Assembly (NCBI GenBank): GCA_934047225.1
Contig: OW203986.1
Coordinates: 18,975,221-19,039,220 of the forward strand
Reading direction: 5' to 3'
Length of the DNA: 64,000 bases
From: Ypsolopha sequella
Taxonomy: Eukaryota; Arthropoda; Insecta; Lepidoptera; Ypsolophidae
Below, piece after piece: positions 11,411 to 23,100 of the stretch (position 1 is the stretch's first letter; the number at the start of each line of letters is the position of its first letter). Position numbers and translations under genes: made by a program. The notes beneath the pieces are model-generated. The model did no database searches and was not told the DNA's origin. It saw nothing but the letters and a program-made list of their open reading frames with translations.

Positions 11411-11849
11411 TATCACATTTACATATTTTTATACTATTAAACGAGCAATATTTGTTTATATTTGATGACGATGATCCACTCCGACCGTTTTTGGTCATGG
11501 CGACCACTTCGACTCCTAGATTCTAAACATCAGTTTTGCATTGGATTCAGTTCCGTCAATGTAGATAGCAAAAATTAAAAAAATATATGGCGTGTTTTTT
11601 GACTCAAAAATAATTATTTATTACACTTTATAAAATAAACAATCTTATTTTAATTATAACACTTTAAAAAAGCATGAATTTCACGAAATAAGCGATTCAG
11701 TTTCTATATTTCCAAACCGATTGAAACGAAACCAACACACGCAGATACCTAATAGAAAAAAAACACGTTTATTACATATAGAAATTATAGTTAATGTCCT
11801 AATGTAGCCGCGATTTCAAAATAACTTGAAGTTTTGCGTGCGCGGCATC

Positions 11850-12015
11850 TGGGGCTCTACCGCGTAATTCTCATTTGTATCAACTCCAAGCAAATGCATG
11901 CGAAATTCAACGCGTGCAAAAGAGATGGCATGTTAGGCGGGCATCGTCGCACGCACGTCAAATTTCAATCTCAAGTTGATGTTGATGAAAATGAGAATTA
12001 CGCGGTAGACCCGAT
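11850..12015. repeat. foldback repeat, about 165 bp
   Basis: tctaccgcgtaattctcatt at about 11856 is complemented by aatgagaattacgcggtaga ending at about 12009, and the homology extends weakly outward (gggctctacc/ggtagaccc). Probably a MITE; no target duplication identified. Confidence 0.6.
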
Positions 12016-13894
12016 TAGAGCAGAATAGACAGTTAAAAAACAAAAGCATTAGAGCAGGATCGAATTTTAGCATTGTGCAGCCCCATAGAATCGTTTATAT
12101 ATATATATTTGAAATCAGGTTCTAGAAAACGGCTCTAAGGATTTCGATTAAATTTACAGTATAGGGATTTTGGGGAGTGAGTTTTCACGAGCAAATTGTC
12201 TTGCTACCTATAAGATTGAAAATTTACTGAGCGCATGGGTGATTTTGAACACTAGCTAGACTTTTTACATCTGTCCTATGAGCTCGGTCGCCCAGGTACT
12301 TATAAATTAAGTCTATAACACATTGTCAATAAAATACTTTTATTGGTAAAACCTTCACCATACCGAATAGGAACTTTGAGATTAATTGATACAGATGCGT
12401 ATTGATGGCAGTGTTTTGTATATCAATGATAAAATAATTAGTAAAAAATAAAGCAATCTGAAGCTCCTATTTTTGATAAAAGAATTTGTTTATGTTTTAT
12501 CCTTTAGATTTTTCCATACTATCCTAATTCAACTCGACCTCCCTCCTCCTGTACTTATTTATCTAAAACAATATTCCTGTGCCTATGTCAAGTATAATAT
12601 AGGAAAGCGTCGGGGAGAATAAGGGATTAAACATATTTACTCTCATCTTCAGTGAATGTAGAGATGATTGTCTGTGTATGTGGTCTTAGATATAACAATA
12701 ATGGGAATAATTGGAAGTTCCGGTCTTTTCACCAAATAAACAAATATTTCCTCGTTATTATTTAAGATATATTTTGGTTTTTATGAAACCTCTCATATAT
12801 TATTGATAGTAATTTGAACAAAGAAAAAAAAAACAGCTACATAGGTCATATTTTTATTATATTTAAGCTGTTTTAACTTATATTTTCTTTGTAGTTAGTC
12901 TATATTTTAAGTATTATTTTTAATTTAATATCATTACTGTTATTTAAATTTCTCATTATTTGGTATTTATTGTACAAAGAAATATGTAATTTATTTTACT
13001 CTAATCGAAATTACTTATAATACTTGAAGAAGCTAAAATGAAAAAAGCTTAATGCCCTCACAAATAAAACCTTTTCTTAAAGACAAAGAAATAACCCGTC
13101 TTATACTGATGAAGCTAGCTCTATAACAAAGTAATTATCGAATTGGGGTTTATCCCTCAACAGTTGGCCAACAAAAAATCTTTCATAAAGCAAGAAAAAT
13201 ATTCGTTTAGCAAAATGAGTTAGGGACAAGAAATACGCGAGGGATGGCCCAAAGGTAAAAAGAAAACAGGCAAAATTGAACATAGGGCGCGCAAGGTTTA
13301 TGCAAATTTAGAGATGAAATTGTTCTAACTTTCCAAGTTTTGTGTTATTATTGTTTGTGAGGAACAACAGGAGTTAAGTTTGACGCGTCTGCGCCACCCC
13401 GTGGGTATATTAACTTGGGTTCTTATGAAAATGAATATTTCTGCGTAAACTTATTTATTTTTGAGTTGTAGCTAGACTTATAAGCTATAAAACGATGTGA
13501 TGAAATAGAAAATCAGATGATTGCTGATTTTGTCTTGTTAGTATAAACAGTTCCCTGGTGGCAAAACGTGTTTTTTGATTGCAAATTTAATTTCCGATGT
13601 TTTTCCTTAGGTAACAAGGCTCCCTTGGGCGAAAGATTGTAATTTTCAAAAATTGCTCCTCTCGACAATTATTTTTTCTTAATGGTTTTTACCATTTCAC
13701 ACTTAAATTTTACGAGAACGGACACAAAACCTCTGAAACATTATCTTTGGAAGGACATTAAATTTAATAATTCATTTATTAGTTCTTTTTTAAAGCAGTT
13801 AAAAGTTCTTAATACTACGCCGTAGTTAGCACTACGCTAAAGCTACGATGCTACGAGACGTTACAAAACTACGTCGTAGTTTCTACTTGTATGT
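12016..13894. other. no recognisable gene
   Basis: AT-rich. Two short palindromes, actacgccgtagt and aactacgtcgtagtt, lie near 13815 and 13866, just outside the next repeat. Nothing else is supportable. Confidence 0.4.
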
Positions 13895-13897
13895 TTT

Positions 13898-14287
13898 TTC
13901 AATGCATGTGCTCGTAAAGGCTCACTTTTTATGCATCAAAACCGAACAGAAAGTCGATTATTTTGCCCTAGGGCATATATTTTGTAAATTTATTTACAAT
14001 GGTTGGCTAACCTGCAGCCTTTCCTGTGTACCATAGACGTTATACTTTTTTTACACCGTTTAACGGCTATGGATACAGTCCTTTTGAGCCAATTACAATT
14101 TAAAGTTCACAAAATTATATTTGTTTTATTTCCTCACACTATGCATTGAAAAACGTAGTATGATACACGAGCGTTAGAGCAATAAATTACTCGGTTACGT
14201 TTAAAACACTCGCTACGCTCGTGTTTTAAATCGTCCTCGTAATTTATTCCTTTACGCCCTTGTAGCATAAACTACTATTATGATGTT
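13898..14287 (+). repeat. ttcaatgcatgtgctcg repeat family, copy 1
   Basis: About 390 bp starting ttcaatgcatgtgctcgtaa and ending gtagcataaactactattat. The same sequence occurs at about 26119-26515, 58162-58557 and, inverted, 62697-63062. A near-terminal palindrome is centred on aaacactcgctacgctcgtgttt, with outer arms gcaataaattac/gtaatttattcc. The first bases (ttcaatgca) reappear inverted as tgcattgaa about 250 bp in. No coding capacity; probably a non-autonomous DNA element of unknown class. Confidence 0.75.
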
Positions 14288-14347
14288 GCATTCCGTAGCG
14301 AAATTGGTTGCCCATTATCGCATGAGGTCGAACGAGTTTAAACCTAC

Positions 14348-14411
14348 CTATAGTCTTGGCTGTGTTGTGAGCCGCGAGGGCGGTGCTAAGTACCAGGAGG
14401 TGTAGCAGCAT
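14348..14411 (-). CDS. candidate host first coding exon (signal peptide)
   Basis: On the minus strand an ATG at 14411, in context gggagcATGc, opens MLLHLLVLSTALAAHNTAKT. This has a hydrophobic core and an Ala-x-Ala-like end resembling a secretory signal. The frame runs to a consensus donor (ATAG then GTAGGT), leaving a phase-1 codon, a phase common after signal-peptide exons of secreted and immunoglobulin-type genes. The DNA is locally GC- and CpG-rich, unlike its surroundings, and lies just beyond repeat copy 1. No acceptor-side exon is recognised downstream (lower coordinates), so the gene is unknown. It could be chance, and an upstream out-of-frame ATG exists. Confidence 0.35.
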
Positions 14412-14840
14412 GCTCCCTCCACGCGCCTCCCCGCTCCACCATCGAGCCTGCAGCGACGCACACAATGATAACACTGAAACAATACACACAATTTGAAGTG
14501 TCTGTCAGTTGCTACATCAATGTAGGCTTGGAACAATGCTATTGCCTTATAGAAACGTCAAATGACGGTTTGTTGAATGCATTGTGTTTTTACTTTTTAA
14601 TTAAATAAAGTTCAACAAACACTGTAAATTAAAAATAATTAACTGTATCAGCTACTCAGAACTAACTTTTAAACGATGTTATTAAGTAGTTGTTCAATTA
14701 ATTGTTGTAAATTTAAAACAATTACAAAAGTAATTATTGTCGATATAACTCTTATTTTATCCACGTTGGATCTTTCTGGGAAAGTAAATGATGATGAAAA
14801 CAAGTATTGATAAACTTAAATATGTAAAGTGTGTACTATA

Positions 14841-14861
14841 TTATATATATATATATATATA
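14841..14861. repeat. (TA)n microsatellite
   Basis: Uninterrupted TA repeats abut the 5' end of the Helitron at 14862. Confidence 0.85.
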
Positions 14862-15203
14862 TCCCACTAATATTATAAATGCGAAAGTTTGGATGGATGG
14901 ATGGATGTTTGTTACTTCTTCACGCCGTAACTACTTAACCGATTGAGCTGAAACTTTGCACAAATGTAGTTCTAAACCTGGAATAGGACATAGGCTACTT
15001 TTTATCTCATAAATCAGTTCCCATGGGAACAAGAAACAGTATCGTTCAGAGACGCGATTCGGCCTCCAGCTTCGCGAAACATACTATACTAGGGGATTAA
15101 ATCAGTTATCAAAGACCGCTTTGGCACATTTAAAATATTTACAGATTCGATAAGACCATACAAAATTTTGATCAACGCGAGCGAAGCCGCGGGCAAATGC
15201 TAG
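14862..15203 (+). mobile_element. non-autonomous Helitron (Lep1-like), complete
   Basis: It starts TCCCACTAATATTATAAATG and ends in a GC-rich hairpin (gcgagcgaagccgcgggc) followed by CTAG. It lies between host A (14861) and T (15204), as Helitrons insert. It contains the lepidopteran phrases cgccgtaactacttaaccga and ggctactttttatc. No Rep/helicase gene; 342 bp. Confidence 0.88.
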
Positions 15204-17600
15204 TATATATATAAATACTTGAATAACATCCAGAACAGTTTCTTTTTTGTTAAGAATGTCTGCCGCCCTTTATAGATTCTTAAATTTATATAATTTCAGC
15301 AAAGATATTTATGAAAGATATATGATTTCAAATATCTGATCTAATGCGGTTTACTGGTTTGAATTTTTTTCATTTGTAGGTTATCAGTTTGCAAAACAAT
15401 TATTTCAACAAGCTCTAAATAAAGAAAAGCTTTTCTTATAATATACGCGGTGTCATAAGATTACAGCTGATAGTTATGTTTGAGTCCATAAGTAGTCAGA
15501 ACTGCGACTTTTACAAGCAATTTTATGTACGCAATGATGCGATGGTGGCGTTGCGATAGCAAGACAACGACGACAAAAAAAGTAAGATTTCTAAATTATG
15601 AAGTTTAAATGTTACAGCCAAGGAAAAATAAAGCTTTTCTTTTCGCCGTCCCTATAAGGCTGCTAAAACCTGAGTCTAAGCTATGCTGACAAAGACAGAT
15701 GATGCCCAACGAATGAAAAATTAAACAAAATAAGTTTATCTCTTCAAAGCCGTAATGATTTCCTAATTAATTTTAAACTTACCAAAAACAAACAACTCAA
15801 TTATATTTAAGACATCGTAAACTGTGGGGCAGGGCAGTTAAGCGGGAACAAGTATCTAAGTAAGTTTTCTGAAATAAAATATAATTCCGCTCACGAAGCG
15901 GGAGCGGTTTGAATAACAACTCTTTAATTGAAAGTTTAGCAATTTGCTGTCCCGAATGGACCCGAAGGCGCGAGGGCCAAGTTTCATCTACCGCGTTTCA
16001 AAATTGAATGTAGGCAGATGCGCTTAATTACCAGCCCAGCTGCCGACCGCCTCCGCCACCCATCTTAAGGTATAACCCTCAAAGGCCAAGGCGATTCTCC
16101 TAAAGATACCCGCAACGACTTTTTTCTCAGCCTAATTCGTATGCCAGCTGAACGAGTAATTACAAATTTAATTGCAGACGAAGTTATGAGTCGCACGAGA
16201 TAAAGCTGTCTTGAATTTTAAAATGAAAGTGCACGAGCAAAGAAAGTGGAAATAGATGTCGGATTTTGTGAATCGATAGTAGGTTGAGTTTTCCAATAAC
16301 GTTCACTAAGTACCCTCCACTCCGAGATATGAGGCGTAGTCAAATAGAGAGATAGATCGGTATAAAGATGTCGTTACGGGGGCAAGCCGAAGCGTGAGCC
16401 TTTCGACTACGTGAGTGTCACACGAGTGAATCAAAGTTGCCTCTACATTTTATCTAACTGCTAGGGCGGTTGAGTTTATGTTCCTCGCCCTACTTGATTT
16501 AGTTTTGATGGCTGAGGGGAGCAGCTTTTAGATAAATGATTCTCAACCCGCCGTCGTCGTTCCGAACTACGAAGTGATTTCGGCCTTCGGATTTGCAACA
16601 ATGTTTAAGTTTATCGTTTCTCCAATTTCACTTAGGATTTGATGCAGCGTTTATAAGGGATGAGTGATGAAATGGGTTCTTCGTTGAGGGGCCTTTAAGT
16701 GGATTAGCGAACTTATTTTGGTCTGGAACGAAAATGTATTGTGGGGTACAGGGCTGCGGACTGCTAGCTGTTACAATACTGGTCTAATGCATCTAATCTT
16801 CTATTTAGTTAACAAAAAATCAAACCGACGACATGTTCTTTGCAGCAGCGGAACGGAAAAGAGATCTATCCATAGACAAACAATAGACAAGGATGATAAC
16901 TGTTCGACGTACATTGCCTGCAGTACCTATTAAATATTCATTGCTTCTTCAGCAAAATGGATGCTGGTGACGCAATTTGTCTGGGAGCTCTACCCACAAA
17001 ACACTCTTGATAATGTCCCTACACACAGAAGAACATTCAAAATAATCGAAGTTTTTATTAGAACAGCTAAAAACTTCAAGGTATAAAAAATTTGACAGCC
17101 TTAAAAATTTTACTGACTTCATGGACGAACAAAAATCTTTCTTTCCTTGTGCATGTGACTACATCGTACTCGTATGTAAATTCTTTTCATATAGGCCGTT
17201 ATGGCGGGTCGTAAAGTGCGTGTAGGAAATGTTATATCTTTGCAAACTGTTGCTCCTTGACGTTATGACGTTCGTGGAGATCGTCTTATAAGTTGTAATG
17301 TCGATTGTGTCTGCGAGATGACTTGTTTGTTCTTCTATTTAGTTACAAGCACAGCTTGAGTAAACCGAGCTTTATTCAGACATTGTTACATTAGGTGATG
17401 AAAGACGTATAAGTTGATGGTTTGTATTAATTTCTGATCACGTGAATTGCAATATTTTTATCAAACTATTTCCGTCAAGATATTATGTATGACGCGTGAC
17501 ATTGTACAATCCGCATGTTTATAATTTCACTTGGTTGGTTAATTTACAAACAACCTAGCAAAATCTTACCCTAAAATTATAATTTCACTAGTAAATTTTA
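15204..17600. other. no gene recognised; GC-richer tracts possibly regulatory
   Basis: About 15940-16240 is non-repetitive and GC-richer, with two CAGCTG E-boxes (near 16036 and 16145) and several TAAT homeodomain-type cores (gcttaattacc, gtaattaca). That resembles an insect enhancer or conserved noncoding element, but composition alone cannot show this. The rest shows no supportable coding frame. Confidence 0.3.
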
Positions 17601-17872
17601 AACTATCCGATTAGTCTTACGGTCCAATGGTTTCAACGTCTCGACCATTAATCCGGAGGTCACGGGTTCAATTCCACACATTTGTATTCGGTTTGCGTGT
17701 CCATATTTGTGTCCGAAGTCCGACGATAGGGCTCACCATATCACACTGGGATGTATAATCGTCTGTGAAACGTGGGTGTATGAGCTTGAACTGTGACTTT
17801 CATTTCTCAGTCCATACTGGTAATCACCTCTAGCACCCCCTCGGGATTCATGTCGTGAAGATATATAGAAGA
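17600..17872 (+). mobile_element. tRNA-derived SINE
   Basis: The head has cggtccaatggtttcaacg (A-box-like) and gggttcaattcc (B-box-like). The body includes gtgtccatatttgtgtccga and gtgaaacgtgggtgtatgag. The tail cacctctagcaccccctcgg then gttcatgtcgtgaagatatata-like bases matches the SINE at 2338. Confidence 0.7.
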
Positions 17873-17912
17873 AAAGGTTAACTCATTGGCTACTCGCGTT
17901 TTGATCTTATAT

Positions 17913-18159
17913 CAAGCGAAATTGAATCAACCGCCCGAATCCATACTGGAGACTCGGTTAGTGATCAGAAACAATGTTCAATGACCGTTCAGGTGAAATT
18001 CGAAAAACAATTTTTTTTGCTCCTGTACTGAACTAGTGCTGTTGGTATAGGAATAAATTTTATTTTAATGATTATTAAGTAAATGATCATTGAACCTTGT
18101 TCTTAATCACTAACTGAGTCTCCAGTATGAATTTGGGCGGTTGATTAAATTTCACCTTG
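17913..18159. mobile_element. CAAGGTGA-family foldback element (reference copy)
   Basis: The left arm begins caagcgaaattgaatcaacc and carries catactggagactcggttag. The right arm carries actgagtctccagtatgaat and ends gattaaatttcaccttg. Arms are about 65 bp with a central spacer, flanked by TAT on each side. No coding capacity. Its arms serve as the comparison for the altered copy at 47561. Confidence 0.8.
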
Positions 18160-18352
18160 TATAGTTTTTTGAAACAAATATGCTAACACTTCAGAGACTG
18201 TGTTTTATTTGCTCGTTCGATTCCTAAAAGGCTTTTCAACCATTTTGTACGAAAGCAGGATTTTCAAAACTGTTTATGCTTTTTGTTTGCTTTGTTCACA
18301 TGGGATAACTCGTTTTCGAAATCAGAATCTTCTCTTCTAATAGTATACCTAA

Positions 18353-18512
18353 TTAAACTGAAAGCCGATTCGTTTGTTTGTATGTATATTTGTTTGCTCG
18401 TTAACTGGCGCGAACTGCAATAAAACTTTTATAGCAACATAAATTGCGATCCGAGCTAACACTGATAGGCTACTTTTTATCCCGAGAAATCATCTCGAAG
18501 CCGCGAGCAAAA
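18353..18512 (+). mobile_element. Helitron-like fragment
   Basis: It contains aggctactttttatcccgag and ends gaagccgcgagcaaaaacatag, matching the inner and 3' parts of lepidopteran Helitrons. The 5' end is missing or diverged. Confidence 0.45.
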
Positions 18513-19146
18513 ACATAGTGTTTCGTGTAACGACACAAAATTTCCGCATTCTGATATTTTTTGTTCCCCTTATCTTGATTTATTTATTTATATTGCAAAA
18601 GTTATTATCTAGTTTTACAAAGGTGTATTGATCGTGAGGGTTTATGCGTAAACCCTGTTCCTCTTAAATACTTTAATAAACTACAGTTCGTAAGCGATAC
18701 AATTAAATAAAAAACAAGACTTACATTCTACATCTTGTTAAAAAAAAGTAAAAAAATAACCTAGGATGGATCTCTTTTTAAAATGATCTTGTTATAAATT
18801 GTAAGCTATATATTAATTTAGGAACAATTCCATCTATAATTTACAACGGGACCCCAATCATCTTTTCCGACAAAGCAAAAAACTTAGGTGTTATATTCGA
18901 CAGCAACCTGTCCTGGGTCGTCCATGTGAATGAAACCAGCAGAATAGTTTATGGCGTATTTCAGTCCTTTAACCCTAGCTCACTAACCTTAATTTCCAGT
19001 AACGTTATCACTAACCATTCGTAAATTTTACGACGGATTAAAACATCAATATTTATTAAATCAACTTTATTTATGACACACAACCACCTTAATTAGCAGT
19101 CTTAGTTTTCTCTTAATCAAATAACATAATCGGTTTGAGAATTAAT

Positions 19147-19345
19147 TTACATTGAACAATGATTGCACATAGAGACAATATGCTCCCTGCAAATCGCTTT
19201 TTTGCAGCCCTTGCAGAAGTTAGTGGTCATACGACGTTTTTTGCAGGGACAATAACGACGATAACACAATATATCCCGATCTAATGAGCGTGCATCCGCA
19301 ATGAGTGATTGCGGGTCACTAGCGATGCGAATTAGGAAGGTATAA
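19147..19345 (-). pseudogene. C-terminal cysteine-rich tail of piggyBac transposase
   Basis: The frame reads SDPQSLIADARSLDRDILCY, then a Cys cluster YCPCKKRRMTTNFCKGCKK followed by AICREHIVSMCNHC. piggyBac transposases end in such a Cys/His cross-brace finger that binds the transposon ends. The catalytic DDD domain is missing. The frame stays open upstream through a poly-proline run (the minus-strand reading of a G-tract) that is not real transposase sequence. On its own it cannot transpose. Confidence 0.75.
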
Positions 19346-19350
19346 GGAAC

Positions 19351-19376
19351 GGGGGGGGGGGGTGGCGGGGGTGGGG
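19351..19376 (+). repeat. G-tract, potential G-quadruplex
   Basis: A run of 12 G, then tggc, 5 G, t and 4 G, near the piggyBac right end (19388). G-runs of this kind can form a quadruplex. Confidence 0.7.
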
Positions 19377-20180
19377 ATCCTACTAGGGTTAAAACCAAAA
19401 TCATGCTTGCTCAGACGCTTCTTCTTTCCATCATTGACTATGGTGATGTCTGTCTCATTGATGCTAACGAGGAGTTGTTAAATAAACTCGAACGACTTCA
19501 GAACTTAGCAATCCGATTTATCTTTGGTCTTCGTAAATATGATCACGCGTCTCTCATTTTCGTAAAGAATAAAAATAGTTACTAATCCGTCTTCGCCGCA
19601 ATGTTCACATTTTGTCCCATCTCTTTAATATAATTAAGAATCCACTTTCTCCGGCATACTCTTGTGAACGTTTTGAGTTTTTAATCTCCAGGGATAGACC
19701 CTTACGTTCCAGGACTGTCTCCCTCCTTAAAACCCCTACACACAACACCTGTGCTTATGGAAACTCATTCGGTGTCCAATCAGTCCGACTATGGAATGCC
19801 CTTCCGCATAGTATTCGCGACTGTCTAACTATAACAGAGAACACTACCTCCCACAATGTGAATAGATAGATATTTTAATATATTTATGTTTATGTACTTT
19901 ATTAGACACTATGTATATTTATAATATTTTATAGATTGTATTCATAGTAAGTATTGACAAAAAAAATATATTTTGTTATTAAACTTGTATAATTCTTAGT
20001 ATGTTCTTCTTCTCTGTGTACACGTGTATGATTACTTCGTTTATGTAACTTTTTCCTATTGTGATGGTTTTGCTGTCAGAAGTCTCTGTTTAGAGATAAG
20101 CTCGCCAATGTGCATCTTTTTTCACTGTAACTTTGTTTATGTTTATATCTCTGTGTGTTAACAATAAAGAATAACAATAT

Positions 20181-23100
20181 ATTCAAATATCTTCTTCACG
20201 CTTTTTATCGTTAGTTTTGCGTGTACCAATTTTGTGCGTTATAGGTTTTTGAATGTCTAGTTTTCTTTTGTTTTGGTAGGTACTCTTAACTTGAGCATAC
20301 GTTATTTTTAACCATAGATCCTGTCCAGATATATGAGTTAAACGTTCGTACAAGAAAAAAAAAAAAACAAAAATAATTTATTTATAACATATTTAACAGT
20401 TTTTGTTGTCGAATTCTCCTTTTAAGTTTTCACCTGTAGTAGGAGAAATTCGCTCTTTCATCCATAGTTGTGACAGAATTATAAATAAATATTTAAACAA
20501 AGCAAGACTTTAAAATGTACCACCGAAGAAAAGCCCGCCGTCCCACTCACCATCCGCACTGCAATAGTAATAAGAGCGTTAAGTAGTTCAGCGGCAATCT
20601 CCACTATTTTCGTAGCTACTTAAACCGTAAGAAAATATATCCATAGATTCAGATAGTGAACTGTAAATACACGATAACACGCTAAAAGGGACTTTGTTTT
20701 TAATCAGTTTTAATTTGGCCATAACCACTCTTAATGTATTGCATACGTAATTGACCTATTTATTGTTTTGAGATAGCTGGGTGGAGCATCACCGAGACCT
20801 TATATGTTGTCAAAGAACATTTCTTTATCACAAGGCAGAATACAAATAACGCCAGCTACATTGTGAAAACATAAGTCTCATTTTAATTTCATTAATTCAG
20901 GTAAAGTACATAAATATCCATCGAAGATTATAGGTATCTTCTTGTACGAAAGCACCTTTCCCTTTCGGCAAAGAGGCTGACTTAATTAATATTATCTTGC
21001 ATGAAAACCAGTTCATTTCATTTTAAAAATGGATTTGAGCGGAAAATTAGATTTTTCTTGATAAAAAATGAAAATTTTCTTCGATAAAACAATAACAACT
21101 TAACAATCCTTTCGTTGAACAAAAACGTTTTGCGTGAAAGAAATAAATATATTTATAATATTTAAGGACCTAATTATTTTGTTTAAAACTTCAAAAATTC
21201 AATCCCAAAACATAATGTTTCGTGGTAAAAAATATATCCAAGACTTCGAAAACTCTTGCCGTAAATACCTACCATCAAATATTTTTTTTCCGTGATTAAG
21301 AAAAATATTTACCTTTTAATTAGTTAATTAGTTGATACTTAACAATAAATCCCGACGGTTACATATCATGAAATTATTATTAATCAAGCAACTGTTTTTA
21401 TATTATTTGGTGACTTTACATTTTGGTAATAGATATATACGTATGGTACGGACCTTATTCATTAAGAAAATCAAGCCTTAATATCCAAGAAAATATTCGT
21501 TAATATGCTTTAGAAAATATTATTTTATTTTGTAACACACTCTGTAAATGCAAAAACAAGAATCTATTTTAAGGTATGAAAGCATACACGATACTGATAC
21601 CATTTTGATAAAAAATATATAAATAAATATACCTTAAACCTTCAACAAAAATTAAAGAATTTTTTTAAGCTATGGCTACGCAGTTAATTTACCTCATAGC
21701 GTGGTCTCGATGGATTACATTGTGTAGCGTTATTTTTTAAAAATAATTTTATGTTTTTAGCCACTACATATTCACGAACGTAATTTCGACCTAAATTTGG
21801 ACTGCCACCAGGCAAGCCTGGTGACAGCCAAAAAAAGAGGTAAATCTGGATAAATAAACCGTATAATTTATCTTTAAATACACAAAAAAATAACAAAACC
21901 GAAGTAAGAAAAATATAGTACAAAACACAATAATATCTAAAGAGTATCGGTACAAAGGAACTTATTAGATCAAAAAGGAAATTATGCTTAATTCCACTTA
22001 TTTAGGATTTTGATTTCCTTTTAGCTTGAACGACGCATTTGTTCATAAAATAATGGATTTTAAAATTTGGTGGCGAAACTAGTTTTTAGGATCCCAGAAA
22101 CTAAGGTTGCACGGAAGTTTTGATAACTCTTAATCCGAAAGAAAAAGTAATATTAAGGTGTTACGAGCAATCGTTATCTAGCTTTACACTAAGGAATAAA
22201 AATAATTGATGCTGAATATTAGGCTACAGATACTAAAAAACCTGGTAAGGGTCTCTTCGTGACTTTGGGTGTTTCCGGTGTTCCCGGGAGCAGTCGATGA
22301 AGCTTGGCGATTTCTATTTTAATATCGGAAGCTTTAGCTCACCAGGGACGTGGTCCTTACATCAGGCCTCAATAGGTACAACCGTACGAGATGGCGGATG
22401 GAATTCAAGTAGAAATGAATAATCAAACTGGGGAGAACCAGAACCCTTAGAAAATACCTGAAGGGTCGCTGTAAAGAAATAAAACAACAGCGTCAAGACA
22501 TGCTTATGAAATGAGGGAAAGGAAATTAACGTATTGGAAACGGGACAAAAAGGATTTTCAGAGAATGAAACCAAAATTACACAAAACTTACCAGGAAACG
22601 CAGAAAAACTGGCTTTCAAAATGCTCAGAGCAAATGTGCTCTGTTTCAAGCCTTTAAATTCCAAATTTTGTTATTTTTGTAAAAGATTTATCCTTCCTCT
22701 GTCACGATCTTCTTTGATATGAGAAAAATAACAAAAAAAATCTGACAAGATCATTCTAAATATTCGAATTCGAAAATTCAGAAAAGCAGCCAACGATAAA
22801 GAAAGACTAAAAATATATAAAAAAGGTTGAATACTTGTAGCGAATGCTACAATTGAGTAATTTGTGTTCTGTGCTACTGACGCTATCAAAGGTCAACGAC
22901 TAGCAAAAGTGTCCACGATAATTAGTGTATTTAAAGTTTAATACATCGTGTTAATTCTTTAGTTATTTCTTTTTTTCTTATTGTACACAGAAACATGAAC
23001 ACAGACAGTTACAATAAAAGTTATATAAAAGGTGAGATTATTTCATAAAAGAGATTTCTAACAGCAAAGAAACAGTTAAAATTTACACACGAGTAATCAG

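Larger units (their letters stand above)
18973..19388 (-). mobile_element. piggyBac deletion derivative
   Basis: Ends are CCCTAG and CTAGGG, flanked on both sides by TTAA (18969-18972 and 19389-19392): the exact piggyBac signature. The 416-bp element lies inside a LINE coding region, which dates the insertion after that LINE. It keeps the tail of a transposase frame on the minus strand (see 19147-19345). Confidence 0.88.
18820..20180 (+). pseudogene. LINE 3' fragment (RT thumb and tail), split by piggyBac
   Basis: 18820-18972 reads like the post-catalytic part of a LINE reverse transcriptase (SDKAKNLGVIFDSNLSW). After an insertion it resumes at 19389-19580 (TLLLSIIDYGDVCLIDANEE, LLNKLERLQNLAIRFIFGLR) and at 19612-19869 in another frame (NPLSPAYSCERFEFLISRDR, SVRLWNALPHSIRD). 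The 3' UTR runs to about 20180, ending aacaataaagaataacaata. The 5' part with endonuclease and RT catalytic motifs is absent, as in 5'-truncated LINEs. Frameshifts around 19580-19612 show decay. It is a different LINE lineage from those at 9, 45 and 56 kb. Confidence 0.7.

Noticed and set aside
19346..19404. Poly-proline N-terminus of the piggyBac-tail frame
   Set aside because: It is the minus-strand reading of the G-tract and the element end, not transposase sequence.
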